In this document: positions 1 to 9,010 of the stretch, one piece after another
Layout of the letters: every line of letters begins with the position of its first letter
Position numbering within the stretch: position 1 is the first letter of the stretch
Source: Pseudomonas sp. LP_7_YM
Lineage (GTDB): Bacteria; Pseudomonadota; Gammaproteobacteria; Pseudomonadales; Pseudomonadaceae
DNA: 64,000 nucleotides
Assembly: GCF_004364435.1 (NCBI RefSeq)
Contig: NZ_SOCT01000014.1
Span: forward strand, 1 to 64,000
Direction of reading: 5' to 3'
Program-made: the position numbers and the translations under genes
The notes under the pieces: model-generated
What the model saw: the letters and a program-made list of their open reading frames with translations, nothing else
What the model was told of the DNA's origin: nothing
Databases searched by the model: none

Positions 1-49
1 TCCAACTCTTTGATTATCAAGGAGTTTTCCGTTTCGTCTGCGCCGGAAG

Positions 50-85
50 TGGGGCGAATTATAGACACATCCAGAGGGGCGTCAA
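50..85 (-). promoter_or_regulatory. Strong sigma-70 promoter of stable-RNA (rrn P1) type, firing leftward out of the window
   Basis: On the minus strand a -35 TTGACG (80-85) and a perfect -10 TATAAT (58-63) are separated by 16 bases. The discriminator that follows is GC-rich (TCGCCCC, about 51-57), as in stringently controlled rRNA promoters, and the bases upstream of the -35 (about 86-115) are A/T-rich like an UP element. The downstream bases 1-45 resemble the leader that precedes 16S rRNA in pseudomonads. The RNA gene itself lies outside the window, so the rRNA assignment is an inference; the promoter match is seen directly. Confidence 0.7.
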
Positions 86-191
86 CACTTAATTTGATGT
101 TTCCATGAAAAAGATAAAACTCGAGGAAAATCAGCCGGTTCTTTCTGTTTATATAGGACGCTGCAAAAGATCGTCTTATAAGGAGCAAAAC

Positions 192-1412
192 CTAAAGCAC
201 ACCAGCCTTGCGTAAGGCCATGACAGCTTCCTCGGGCAACCCCAGGACCCCCGTCAGCACCTCAAGGGTATGTTCACCGAGCAATGGCGGCGCCCTACGG
301 TATTCAACAGGCGTGCCCGAAAGCCGAATCGGGCTTGCCACCTGAGGCACTATGCCTCCCAACGCGTGGGGTAGGTCGAGCCTCAAGCCGCGCGCTTGCA
401 CCTGAGGATCGGCAAACACCTGCGCAACATCATTGATAGGCCCGCATGGCACGCCTGCACGCTCCAGCGCCACTACCCATTCACTCGTGGTCTTGAACAC
501 CGTGGCCTGCCGAATAAGCGGGATCAGTTCTGCCCTGTGCGCGACACGCTGCTTATTGGTTATAAAGCGCGGATCCTCCGCCCACTGTGGCTGCTCTGCG
601 ACTTCTGCAAACTTGCGAAACTGGCTGTCATTGCCCACGGTAAGAATAAAATCGCCGTCGGCTGTGGGAAAGTCCTGATAAGGCACGATATTCGGATGAG
701 CATTGCCCAAACGCCGCGGCGGCTTTCCGGTCGTCAGGTAGTTCATCGCCTGGTTCGCCAGGCAGGCGACCTGCACATCGAGCAGCGCCATATCGATATG
801 CTGGCCAGCGCCACCTTGGTCACGGTGGGCCAGGGCCGCCAGAATCGCAGATGTCGAGTACAGTCCGGTCAGAATGTCGGTCAGCGCCACACCCACCTTC
901 ACCGGTCCGGCACCTTCTTCACCTTCAGGAAGGCCGGTCAGACTCATCAGCCCACCCAACGCCTGAATCATGAAGTCATACCCCGCGCGTTTCGCATAGG
1001 GGCCGGTTTGACCGAAGCCGGTGATAGAGCAGTAGATCAGTCTCGGATTCTCAGCCTGCAACGACTCGTAATCCAGACCATAGGCCTTGAGGCCGTCGAC
1101 CTTGAAGTTCTCGATCACGATGTCGGACTTCGCTGCCAGTTCGCGCACCAGCTTCTGGCCTTCGGGGCGAGTGAAATCGATAGTGACCGACTGTTTGTTC
1201 CGATTGGCCGACAGGTAATAGGCGGCTTCAGAGGTATTCTCGCCCCGAGAGTCCTTAAGGAAAGGAGGCCCCCAAGCGCGAGTATCGTCGCCACTGCCCG
1301 GGCGCTCGATTTTGATGACGTCCGCCCCCAGGTCCGCGAGAATCTGTCCGGCCCAAGGTCCGGCCAGTACCCGGGAAAGGTCCAGCACACGCAAGTGCGA
1401 CAGCGCGCCCAT
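192..1412 (-). CDS. gcdG: CaiB/BaiF-type CoA-transferase, probably succinyl-CoA:glutarate CoA-transferase
   Basis: A 406-residue class III (formyl-CoA transferase fold) enzyme that moves CoA between carboxylic acids. The N-terminus MGALSHLRVLDLSRVLAGPW and the ADLGADVIKIERPG segment are typical of the family, as is the YDFMIQALGGLMSLTG region. The start at 1412 is chosen because AAGGAG lies just upstream (about 1421-1426); a longer in-frame start at 1454 would run into the upstream gene. It lies 10 bases after gcdH in the same direction, so the pair should be one operon in which glutarate is activated to glutaryl-CoA and then dehydrogenated. The family is certain; the glutarate substrate is inferred from the neighbour. 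Confidence 0.88.
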   Translation of the reverse strand: MGALSHLRVLDLSRVLAGPWAGQILADLGADVIKIERPGSGDDTRAWGPPFLKDSRGENTSEAAYYLSANRNKQSVTIDFTRPEGQKLVRELAAKSDIVIENFKVDGLKAYGLDYESLQAENPRLIYCSITGFGQTGPYAKRAGYDFMIQALGGLMSLTGLPEGEEGAGPVKVGVALTDILTGLYSTSAILAALAHRDQGGAGQHIDMALLDVQVACLANQAMNYLTTGKPPRRLGNAHPNIVPYQDFPTADGDFILTVGNDSQFRKFAEVAEQPQWAEDPRFITNKQRVAHRAELIPLIRQATVFKTTSEWVVALERAGVPCGPINDVAQVFADPQVQARGLRLDLPHALGGIVPQVASPIRLSGTPVEYRRAPPLLGEHTLEVLTGVLGLPEEAVMALRKAGVL

Positions 1413-1422
1413 GGTCGGCTCC

Positions 1423-2604
1423 TTAATAGAACGCCTGAATGCCGGTCTGCGCACGCCCCAGAATCAGCGCATGCACATCGTGAGTGCCTTCATATGTGTT
1501 CACGACTTCCAGATTGACCAGATGGCGAGCAATCCCGAATTCGTCGGAAATGCCATTGCCGCCGAGCATGTCACGCGCCATGCGAGCGATGTCCAGAGAC
1601 TTGCCGCAGGAATTACGCTTCATGATCGAGGTGATCTCCACTGCGGCGGTGCCTTCGTCCTTCATACGCCCCAGACGCAAGCAGCCTTGCAAAGCCAGAG
1701 TAATTTCGGTCTGCATGTCGGCCAGCTTTTTCTGGATAAGCTGGGTGGCTGCCAGCGGTCGGCCAAATTGCTGACGGTCCAGCGTGTACTGGCGAGCGGT
1801 GTGCCAGCAGAACTCCGCAGCACCCAGCGCGCCCCATGAGATGCCGTAACGAGCGGAGTTGAGACAGGTGAAGGGGCCCTTGAGACCACGGACATCGGGG
1901 AAGATGTTCTCTTCAGGCACGAATACGTTGTCCATTACGATCTCACCGGTGATCGACGCACGCAGCCCGACCTTGCCGTGAATCGCAGGCGCAGTCAGAC
2001 CCTGCCAGCCTTTCTCCAGTACGAAGCCACGGATGTCGCCGGTATCGTCCTTGCCCCAGACCACGAAAACGTCAGCGATCGGGCTGTTGGTAATCCACAT
2101 CTTGCTGCCCGTCAGCCGGTAGCCGCCATCGACCTTTCTGGCGCGGGTAATCATCGCACCGGGATCGGAACCGTGGTTGGGCTCGGTCAGGCCAAAGCAA
2201 CCGATCCACTCGCCAGAAGCCAGCTTCGGCAGGTATTTCTGTTTCTGCGCCTCTGTACCGAATTCATTGATTGGAACCATCACCAGTGACGACTGCACAC
2301 TCATCATCGAGCGGTAGCCGGAATCGATACGCTCGACCTCACGAGCAATCAGGCCATAGCAGACGTAGTTCAAACCGCTGCCGCCGTATTGCTCAGGAAT
2401 GGTCGCACCCAACAGACCGACTTCGCCCATCTCACGGAAGATCGCCGGGTCAGTGTGCTCATGGCGGAAGGCGTCCAGAACGCGAGGGGCGAGCTTGTCC
2501 TGCGCAAACTGCTCGGCGCTGTCGCGGACCATGCGCTCTTCTTCAGTGAGCTGCTGATCCAGCAACAATGGATCGATCCAGTTGAAGCTTGCCTTGGCGC
2601 CCAT
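1423..2604 (-). CDS. gcdH: Glutaryl-CoA dehydrogenase
   Basis: A 393-residue flavoprotein that oxidatively decarboxylates glutaryl-CoA to crotonyl-CoA in lysine and glutarate breakdown. It starts MGAKASFNWIDPLLLDQQLT, typical of GcdH. The flavin-binding region reads CFGLTEPNHGSDP, and the C-terminal NTYEGTHDVHALILGRAQTG contains the catalytic glutamate of the family. Length is normal. A GGAG-type ribosome site (2609-2613) precedes the ATG. It is first in the operon with the CoA-transferase and divergent from a LysR regulator, the usual gcdR/gcdHG arrangement of pseudomonads. Confidence 0.95.
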   Translation of the reverse strand: MGAKASFNWIDPLLLDQQLTEEERMVRDSAEQFAQDKLAPRVLDAFRHEHTDPAIFREMGEVGLLGATIPEQYGGSGLNYVCYGLIAREVERIDSGYRSMMSVQSSLVMVPINEFGTEAQKQKYLPKLASGEWIGCFGLTEPNHGSDPGAMITRARKVDGGYRLTGSKMWITNSPIADVFVVWGKDDTGDIRGFVLEKGWQGLTAPAIHGKVGLRASITGEIVMDNVFVPEENIFPDVRGLKGPFTCLNSARYGISWGALGAAEFCWHTARQYTLDRQQFGRPLAATQLIQKKLADMQTEITLALQGCLRLGRMKDEGTAAVEITSIMKRNSCGKSLDIARMARDMLGGNGISDEFGIARHLVNLEVVNTYEGTHDVHALILGRAQTGIQAFY

Positions 2605-2713
2605 GATCTTCTCCTTACCAATAGTGTCCCGGCCAGCGCCGGGAAAAGTCGTGGTTGATCCTAGGTGCCGACCATGCCTTGGACAAACGAGGATTTCGCA
2701 TAGCGCTGTGCTA

Positions 2714-2730
2714 ATTTCTCACTCCGAAAT
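2714..2730. promoter_or_regulatory. Candidate LysR-type (GcdR) operator between the divergent genes
   Basis: ATTTC-N7-GAAAT is a perfect 5-bp dyad containing the T-N11-A pattern of LysR operators. It is the only clear dyad in the 170-base interval between gcdH and its probable regulator, about 46 bases before the regulator start. Function is inferred from position and pattern. Confidence 0.5.
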
Positions 2731-2775
2731 CGTAAAAAGCGCCAGCTTCCCGCCCAACGAGTGAGGTTCATGTAC

Positions 2776-3672
2776 ATGCGTCGCAAGATCCCCAGTACCG
2801 CCGCACTGGTCAGCTTCGAGGCTGCCGCGCGTCATGAGAGCTTTACCAAAGCGGCCGAAGAACTTTCGCTGACTCAAAGTGCTATTTGCCGACAGATCGG
2901 AAGCCTTGAAGAATTCCTTAACGTGGAGCTTTTCCGACGCTCGCACAGAGGTGTGAAGCTGACAGAGGCCGGGCTTTCCTACAGCAGGCGCGTGGCGACA
3001 CAACTCGACGCAGTGGAGCGCGACACGCTTTCAGTCATGGGTCATCAAGGTGCGAACGTGATCGAGCTCGCAGTGGTCCCGACCTTCGGCACCCAATGGC
3101 TTCTGCCTCGCCTTAAAGATTTCCAGCAGCAAAACCCTGATGTGACCATCAATCTGACCAATCGCACCCAGCCCTTTCTGTTTGCGGATACCGAATTCGA
3201 CGCTGCCATCTATTTTGGGGATGCTGATTGGTCGGGTACGCAATCTCATCGTTTGATGAGCGAAAACCCCATGCCGGTGTGTAGTCCTGTTTTACTCGAC
3301 AGCAAGCGCTACCTAAGCGCTGGCGACTTATCGGAAATGCCACTGCTGCAACAAACCACCAGGCCCTATGCGTGGCGCCAGTGGTTCGGCTCGCTGGACA
3401 TGAATATCGCCCGTGACATGACAGGCCCGAGGTACGAGTTGTTTTCCATGCTGGCTCAGGCGGCCATGCATGAAATGGGCGTGGCCCTGATACCGCCATT
3501 TCTCATCCAGCGCGAGCTCACCGAGGAGCGGCTGGTGATCGCGAACGCCCACATACTGTCGAGCATAAAGGCCTATTACTTGATGATCCCCGAGCGAAAG
3601 GTCGAATCAGCTTCATTAAAAGCCTTCCGCGACTGGCTGGTGCAACAGGCTGCAACCTTTGCCCTGCCTTGA
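2776..3672 (+). CDS. gcdR: LysR-family regulator of glutarate catabolism (GcdR-like)
   Basis: A 298-residue transcription factor with an N-terminal winged helix (about residues 10-65; FTKAAEELSLTQSAICRQIG is the helix-turn-helix) and a LysR effector domain resembling the GcvA group. The ATG at 2776 is preferred: a GTGAGG stretch lies 9 bases before it, whereas the in-frame ATG at 2770 and GTG at 2761 are badly spaced. Being divergent from gcdH and gcdG it probably activates them in response to glutarate or glutaryl-CoA. Family is certain, target is inferred from position. Confidence 0.88.
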   Translation: MRRKIPSTAALVSFEAAARHESFTKAAEELSLTQSAICRQIGSLEEFLNVELFRRSHRGVKLTEAGLSYSRRVATQLDAVERDTLSVMGHQGANVIELAVVPTFGTQWLLPRLKDFQQQNPDVTINLTNRTQPFLFADTEFDAAIYFGDADWSGTQSHRLMSENPMPVCSPVLLDSKRYLSAGDLSEMPLLQQTTRPYAWRQWFGSLDMNIARDMTGPRYELFSMLAQAAMHEMGVALIPPFLIQRELTEERLVIANAHILSSIKAYYLMIPERKVESASLKAFRDWLVQQAATFALP

Positions 3673-4110
3673 CCTTAGGGGTGAAGCGTCAGCATGCCAG
3701 ATTTGTAGCTCTAACTTAAAAAGCACTACAGATATACGCATATGTCGCATTTAAGAAACGCAGTGTTCTTTATCTAAAACATCCTAAGAGCTCTATAAAA
3801 CGTGGCTTTCAGCCCGATTTGCAGTTCAAGCACTGCCAGACGATGAAAAAACTTAAAACCCTTCCATGACCTCTACAAACCTTTAATAAAAGGGGCTGTA
3901 GCGCTTTGTTGCGGCAAACGGTCACAGGGTGACTTGTAGTTAAATTGTCGTCACGTTACAGAATCCCTTGAAGGCCTCCCTGTTCCGCCTGCAAAATGCC
4001 GCGCCCCCGTCTTGTCCGGGTGGAACGTGGTGATCGCTGCCCCAGACGCACCATCCGCAGTGCGCTGGCCTATTTTTAAAAGATAAGAAGATCACGCAGG
4101 AGATTTTGAC
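3673..4110. other. Intergenic region before pntAA, no gene seen
   Basis: The first 250 bases are A/T-rich with no credible reading frame on either strand. The last 110 bases are GC-rich and run into the pntAA ribosome site (CAGGAG, 4097-4102). No hairpin with a T-tract was found after gcdR. The promoter of the transhydrogenase operon must lie here but could not be fixed. Confidence 0.6.
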
Positions 4111-5229
4111 GTGCACATCGGTGTCCCTTTAGAAACTCAGTCCGGCGAAACTCGGGTTGCTGCAACTCCGGAAACCATCAAGAAGCTCATTGGCCAAGGC
4201 CACAAGGTCACTGTCCAGGCGGGTGCAGGCATTGCCGCCAGCGTCACGGACAGCGCCTATGAGGCGGCAGGTGCGACCACTGGCAGCGCTGTCGATGCCT
4301 TCGGCGCCGAGCTGATCCTCAAGGTCGTCGCGCCCGGCGACAGCGAGCTGGCTCTGATCAAGAACGGTACGGTCGTTATCGGGATGCTCAACCCCTTCAA
4401 CAACGAGACCATCGCCAAAATGGCCGAGCGTGGCATCACTGCGTTCGCCCTCGAAGCGGCGCCGCGGACGTCCCGTGCGCAAAGTCTCGATGTGCTTTCT
4501 TCGCAAGCCAACATTGCCGGTTACAAATCGGTATTGCTGGCCGCGCATCACTATCCACGCTTCATGCCGATGCTGATGACCGCCGCCGGTACAGTGAAGG
4601 CTGCACGCGTGCTGATCCTCGGAGCGGGCGTTGCCGGCCTGCAGGCCATTGCCACGGCCAAGCGTCTTGGCGCCGTGATCGAAGCCTCGGACGTTCGCCC
4701 GGCGGTGAAGGAGCAAATCGAGTCGCTGGGCGCCAAGTTCGTCGACGTACCTTACGAGACTGACGAAGAGCGCGAAGCCGCTGTCGGCGTCGGCGGTTAT
4801 GCCCGCCCGATGCCTGCCAGCTGGATGCAGCGTCAAGCGGTAGCAGTCCATGAGCGCGCCAAGCAAGCTGACATCGTGATCACCACAGCGCTGATTCCCG
4901 GCCGTAAGGCGCCCGTGCTATTGAGCGCGGACACTGTCTCGCAGATGAAACCGGGCTCGGTGGTCATCGACCTCGCGGCAGCTCAGGGAGGCAACTGCCC
5001 GCTAACCGTGGCTGATCAGGTAGTGATCGAACATGGTGTGACCATTGTCGGCCATACCAACCTGCCCGCCATGGTCGCTGCCGACGCTTCGGCACTTTAT
5101 GCACGCAACCTGCTGGACTTCCTGAAGCTGGTCTTTAAGGAAGGACAGTTCGAGATCAACCTCGAAGACGACATCGTCGCCGCGTGCCTGATGTGCCGCG
5201 ACGGTCAGATTGTCCGCAAGAACGGCTGA
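4111..5229 (+). CDS. pntAA: NAD(P) transhydrogenase alpha subunit, part 1 (NAD-binding domain I)
   Basis: A 372-residue soluble subunit that binds NAD(H) in the proton-translocating transhydrogenase, which uses the proton gradient to move hydride from NADH to NADP+. It contains the alanine dehydrogenase/PntA N- and C-domains, including the nucleotide-binding RVLILGAGVAGLQAIATAKR and the mobile-loop segment GGYARPMPASW. It begins with GTG, preceded by CAGGAG. It ends before the membrane part, so the alpha subunit is split in two as in Rhodospirillum and other pseudomonads. The next gene starts 11 bases after the stop. Confidence 0.96.
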   Translation: MHIGVPLETQSGETRVAATPETIKKLIGQGHKVTVQAGAGIAASVTDSAYEAAGATTGSAVDAFGAELILKVVAPGDSELALIKNGTVVIGMLNPFNNETIAKMAERGITAFALEAAPRTSRAQSLDVLSSQANIAGYKSVLLAAHHYPRFMPMLMTAAGTVKAARVLILGAGVAGLQAIATAKRLGAVIEASDVRPAVKEQIESLGAKFVDVPYETDEEREAAVGVGGYARPMPASWMQRQAVAVHERAKQADIVITTALIPGRKAPVLLSADTVSQMKPGSVVIDLAAAQGGNCPLTVADQVVIEHGVTIVGHTNLPAMVAADASALYARNLLDFLKLVFKEGQFEINLEDDIVAACLMCRDGQIVRKNG

Positions 5230-5240
5230 GGATAAAAACA

Positions 5241-5567
5241 ATGGAAGACATGCTGATCTCTCACGGCGTCTACAACCTGATCATCTTCGTGCTGGCGATC
5301 TACGTCGGCTACCACGTGGTCTGGAACGTCACCCCTGCGCTGCACACACCGCTGATGGCCGTGACCAACGCTATCTCGGCCATCGTTATCGTCGGCGCCA
5401 TGCTCGCTGCCGCCCTGACCGTGACCCCGCTGGGTAAAACCATGGGCACGCTGGCAGTGGCCCTCGCTGCCGTCAATGTGTTCGGTGGTTTTCTGGTGAC
5501 CCGGCGCATGCTGGAAATGTTCAAGAAAAAGGCTCCGAAAGCCAAAGCCGAGGATGCCAAGCAATGA
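5241..5567 (+). CDS. pntAB: NAD(P) transhydrogenase alpha subunit, part 2 (membrane domain)
   Basis: A 108-residue membrane protein with three hydrophobic helices (about residues 7-27, 38-60 and 66-88) and a lysine-rich tail. It supplies the alpha-subunit helices of the proton channel. The start at 5241 is chosen by the MEDMLISHGVYNL N-terminus, the usual one for this subunit. Its stop overlaps the pntB start by four bases (ATGA), indicating translational coupling. Confidence 0.95.
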   Translation: MEDMLISHGVYNLIIFVLAIYVGYHVVWNVTPALHTPLMAVTNAISAIVIVGAMLAAALTVTPLGKTMGTLAVALAAVNVFGGFLVTRRMLEMFKKKAPKAKAEDAKQ

Positions 5568-7009
5568 GCATGAACCTTGTCACTCTGCTGTACCTCGTCT
5601 CGGCGATCTGCTTTATTCAGGCACTCAAGGGCCTGTCGCATCCGACCACGTCCCGCCGCGGCAACCTGTTCGGCATGCTCGGCATGGGCCTGGCGGTGCT
5701 GACCACGATCGGCCTGGTGTTCAAACTTGCGGCACTGTCCACCGACGGCGCAAGCGCGGGAATCGGTTATATCGTCGTGGGCTTGCTGGTGGGCGGCACA
5801 GCCGGTTCTATCATGGCCAAGCGTGTCGAGATGACCAAGATGCCTGAGCTGGTGGCTTTCATGCACAGCATGATCGGTCTGGCCGCGGTGTTCATCGCCA
5901 TCGCGGCGGTGGTCGAGCCTCAATCGTTGGGTATCGTTCAACACCTTGGCGACTCGATCCCGGCCGGTAACCGCCTGGAGTTGTTCCTCGGCGCGGCCAT
6001 CGGTGCGATCACCTTCTCGGGCTCGGTCATCGCGTTCGGCAAGCTCTCCGGCAAGTACAAGTTCCGCTTGTTCCAGGGCGCGCCCGTACAGTTCGCCGGA
6101 CAACACAAGCTCAACCTGATCCTGGGCCTGGCGACGCTGTTCTTCGGCGTCACCTTCATGCTCACCGGCAACCTGTTTGCGTTCAGCCTCATGCTGATTC
6201 TTGCGTTCGTGATCGGCGTACTGCTGATCATCCCGATCGGTGGCGCTGACATGCCGGTCGTCGTGTCGATGCTCAACAGTTACTCGGGCTGGGCGGCGGC
6301 CGGTATCGGCTTTTCGCTCAACAACTCGATGCTGATCATTGCAGGCTCCCTGGTGGGTTCGTCCGGTGCGATCCTCTCCTACATCATGTGCAAGGCGATG
6401 AACCGCTCGTTCTTCAACGTGATCGGCGGCGGCTTCGGCAGCGCGCCAGGTGCAGACACCGGGGGTGGTGCGAAAGAAGCACGACCTGTGAAATCCGGTT
6501 CGGCTGACGACGCGACCTTCCTGCTGACCAACGCAGACACCGTGATTATCGTTCCCGGCTACGGCCTGGCGGTAGCCCGGGCGCAGCACGCGCTTAAAGA
6601 GCTGACCGAGAAACTGACCCACGCCGGAGTCACCGTTAAATACGCCATTCACCCGGTGGCTGGCCGAATGCCTGGCCACATGAATGTCCTGCTGGCTGAG
6701 GCCGAAGTGCCATACGATCAGGTGTTCGAGATGGACGACATCAACTCCGAATTCGGTCAGGCCGACGTGGTGCTGGTGCTCGGCGCCAACGACGTGGTAA
6801 ACCCGGCTGCGAAGAACGATCCGAAGTCGCCCATCGCTGGCATGCCTATCCTCGAAGCCTTCAAGGCCAAGACCATCATCGTCAACAAGCGCTCGATGGC
6901 CAGCGGCTATGCGGGCCTGGACAACGAACTGTTCTACCTCGACAAAACCATGATGGTTTTTGGCGACGCCAAGAAGGTCATCGAAGACATGGTTAAAGCA
7001 GTGGAATAA
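5564..7009 (+). CDS. pntB: NAD(P) transhydrogenase beta subunit
   Basis: A 481-residue protein with about nine membrane helices in the N-terminal 290 residues and a cytoplasmic NADP(H)-binding domain III after about residue 300. The motif GADMPVVVSMLNSYSGWAAA is conserved in PntB, and VPGYGLAVARAQHAL is the NADP-binding loop. Last gene of the three-gene operon, followed at once by a strong terminator. Length is normal for the family. Confidence 0.96.
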   Translation: MSMNLVTLLYLVSAICFIQALKGLSHPTTSRRGNLFGMLGMGLAVLTTIGLVFKLAALSTDGASAGIGYIVVGLLVGGTAGSIMAKRVEMTKMPELVAFMHSMIGLAAVFIAIAAVVEPQSLGIVQHLGDSIPAGNRLELFLGAAIGAITFSGSVIAFGKLSGKYKFRLFQGAPVQFAGQHKLNLILGLATLFFGVTFMLTGNLFAFSLMLILAFVIGVLLIIPIGGADMPVVVSMLNSYSGWAAAGIGFSLNNSMLIIAGSLVGSSGAILSYIMCKAMNRSFFNVIGGGFGSAPGADTGGGAKEARPVKSGSADDATFLLTNADTVIIVPGYGLAVARAQHALKELTEKLTHAGVTVKYAIHPVAGRMPGHMNVLLAEAEVPYDQVFEMDDINSEFGQADVVLVLGANDVVNPAAKNDPKSPIAGMPILEAFKAKTIIVNKRSMASGYAGLDNELFYLDKTMMVFGDAKKVIEDMVKAVE

Positions 7010-7031
7010 GGCTTTACCCAGGGACAGGGCC

Positions 7032-7065
7032 AACCCTCGACGCGAGTATCGGTCGAGGGTTTTTT
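7032..7065 (+). terminator. Rho-independent terminator of the pnt operon
   Basis: A perfect 10-bp stem (AACCCTCGAC at 7032-7041 with GTCGAGGGTT at 7052-7061) with a 10-base loop runs directly into a T-tract, 23 bases after the pntB stop. Confidence 0.93.
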
Positions 7066-7197
7066 ACATCGAAAGCAAAAGTGATTTGCCGTGAAACCCT
7101 CTAATTAGTGCCCTTGAATGCGACCTTGGTCGCGGGACGAAAAAAGCCCAAGCCTCTAGACTTGGCCGCTTGCACCTTCGTGACGAGATGAAAAATC

Positions 7198-8691
7198 ATG
7201 CACCGTGAACGTATTCGCCTGCCTTCTTTAATGAGCAAGGTAATGAGCGCGGCCGATGCCGCCTCCATGATCAAGGACGGTATGACCGTCGGCATGAGCG
7301 GGTTTACCCGCGCCGGTGAAGCGAAGGCCGTACCCAGGGCATTGGCCGAACTGGCGAAAGTTACCCCGCTGAAGATCAGCCTGATGACCGGCGCCAGCCT
7401 GGGCAACGATCTGGACAAGCAGCTGACCGAAGCGGGCGTGCTGTCCCGTCGCATGCCATTTCAAGTAGACAGTACCCTGCGCAAGGCCATCAACAACGGC
7501 TCGGTAATGTTCATCGACCAGCATTTGTCCGATACGGTCGAGCAGTTGCGTAACCATCAGATCAAGTCGGTGGATATCGCCGTCATCGAATGCGTGGCAA
7601 TCACTGAAGAAGGGCATCTGGTGCTGAGCACGTCGGTCGGTAACTCGGCCAGCTTTGCAATTCTCGCCGAGAAAGTGATCATCGAAATCAATACGGCACA
7701 CTCCCTTGAGCTTGAGGGTCTGCACGACATCTATATACCGACCTATCGCCCCACACGCCTGCCCATTCCTGTACTCAAGGCAGACAGCCGCATCGGCAGC
7801 CATGCAGTGAAGATCGATCCGGCGAAGATCGTCGGCATCGTATTCAGCGATCAGACCGATTCACCTTCAACTGTCCTGCCCGCCGATGATGAAACCCAGG
7901 CCATTGCCGGGCATCTGGTGGAGTTCTTCAAGAACGAGGTACGCCAGAACCGCCTGACCAATCAGTTGATGCCGCTACAAGCAGGCGTTGGCACCATCGC
8001 GAACGCGGTAATGATGGGTTTGATCGATTCGCCTTTCCACAACATGTCCATGTATTCCGAAGTGCTGCAGGACTCCACCTTCGATCTGTTCGAGGCCGGC
8101 AAGCTGGATTTCGCCTCGGGTAGCTCCATCACGCTGTCAGAACGCATGCACGATGCGGTGTTTAGCAACATCGAACAATACAAACCGAAACTATTACTGC
8201 GCCCTCAGGAAATTTCCAACCACCCCGAAGTCGTAAGACGCCTCGGCATCATCGCCATTAATACGGCACTGGAGTTCGACCTTTACGGCAACGTCAACTC
8301 CACACACGTTTGCGGCACGCGAATGATGAACGGAATCGGTGGCTCGGGTGACTTCGCCCGCAATGCGCACCTAGCCATTTTCGTCACCAAATCCACTGCC
8401 AAAGGCGGGGCGATTTCCAGCGTGGTGCCAATGGCCAGCCACGTTGACCACACCGAGCATGATGTGGACATCCTCGTGACCGAGTACGGGCTGGCCGACC
8501 TGCGCGGTTTGGCGCCTCGCGAGCGCGCGCGCGTGGTCATCGATAACTGCGTTCATCCCGCCTATCGTGAGGCGCTAAACGACTACTTCCGCAGGGCCTG
8601 CGCCATTGGCGGTCACACACCTCATGTGCTGCGCGATGCACTCGGTTGGCACATCAGGCTGGAAGAGACCGGTCGTATGCTCGGAGTATGA
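7198..8691 (+). CDS. Acetyl-CoA hydrolase / succinate CoA-transferase family enzyme
   Basis: A 497-residue class I CoA-transferase of the Cat1/ScpC group, which typically transfers CoA between succinyl-CoA and acetate or propionate. The family N-terminus (M-x-R-x-RIRLPSL) and GMTVGMSGFTRAGEAKAVP are both present, fixing the start at 7198 although the ribosome site is weak. The C-terminal part carries the THVCGTRMMNGIGGSGDFAR region of the family. It stands alone, with 188 bases to pntB and 319 to the next gene. Family is certain; physiological substrate pair (acetate/succinate likely) is inference. Confidence 0.9.
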   Translation: MHRERIRLPSLMSKVMSAADAASMIKDGMTVGMSGFTRAGEAKAVPRALAELAKVTPLKISLMTGASLGNDLDKQLTEAGVLSRRMPFQVDSTLRKAINNGSVMFIDQHLSDTVEQLRNHQIKSVDIAVIECVAITEEGHLVLSTSVGNSASFAILAEKVIIEINTAHSLELEGLHDIYIPTYRPTRLPIPVLKADSRIGSHAVKIDPAKIVGIVFSDQTDSPSTVLPADDETQAIAGHLVEFFKNEVRQNRLTNQLMPLQAGVGTIANAVMMGLIDSPFHNMSMYSEVLQDSTFDLFEAGKLDFASGSSITLSERMHDAVFSNIEQYKPKLLLRPQEISNHPEVVRRLGIIAINTALEFDLYGNVNSTHVCGTRMMNGIGGSGDFARNAHLAIFVTKSTAKGGAISSVVPMASHVDHTEHDVDILVTEYGLADLRGLAPRERARVVIDNCVHPAYREALNDYFRRACAIGGHTPHVLRDALGWHIRLEETGRMLGV

Positions 8692-8760
8692 GAGAACAGT
8701 TGGTGACTGCCGGTGATCAGTCGTGGCTGTTATCCCGTCGCTGACGCCATTTGTTTGCAA

Positions 8761-8857
8761 AACTGTACTGCTGTACCGGTCCGTTTCTGCCACGGAAACG
8801 CAGATTTCACTTTTTCAGCGCACAAAATGCACTGATTCGGTGCCAGCCGGTACAGTT
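8761..8857. promoter_or_regulatory. Repeated CTGTAC(CGG) half-sites, putative operator
   Basis: In the 319-base gap before the DUF1127 gene, AACTGTAC (8761-8768) is followed by CTGTACCGGT (8771-8780), and the reverse complement CCGGTACAGTT lies at 8847-8857. A related AACTGTGTCTGG occurs at 8919-8930. A separate dyad CGTTTC-N7-GAAACG lies between them (about 8782-8800). The direct-plus-inverted arrangement is that of a dimeric regulator of the GntR/MocR kind, but no regulator gene is adjacent. No protein-coding gene was found in 8692-9010. Confidence 0.5.
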
Positions 8858-9010
8858 GCCCCCTAAATGAACAAAACAGTGCGCTTTCACGGTTAACTGG
8901 AGCAGCACAATACAAATGAACTGTGTCTGGAGAGGGAAGCGCAACGAGAGGAAGATTGGCACCAATCAAGTCAATCTCTAATCCCGCCACAAGCGGAAGG
9001 AAGAAGCACC

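Noticed and set aside
10..20. TTGATTATCAA as an Anr/Fnr box
   Set aside because: Spacing is wrong for TTGAT-N4-ATCAA, and it lies downstream of the rRNA-type promoter in the leader.
396..1517. 373-residue open frame on the plus strand
   Set aside because: Antisense to the CoA-transferase gene, which shows clear family motifs.
5309..7033. 574-residue open frame on the minus strand
   Set aside because: Antisense to pntAB-pntB; Arg/His/Gln-rich composition typical of the complement of GC-rich genes, with no domain.
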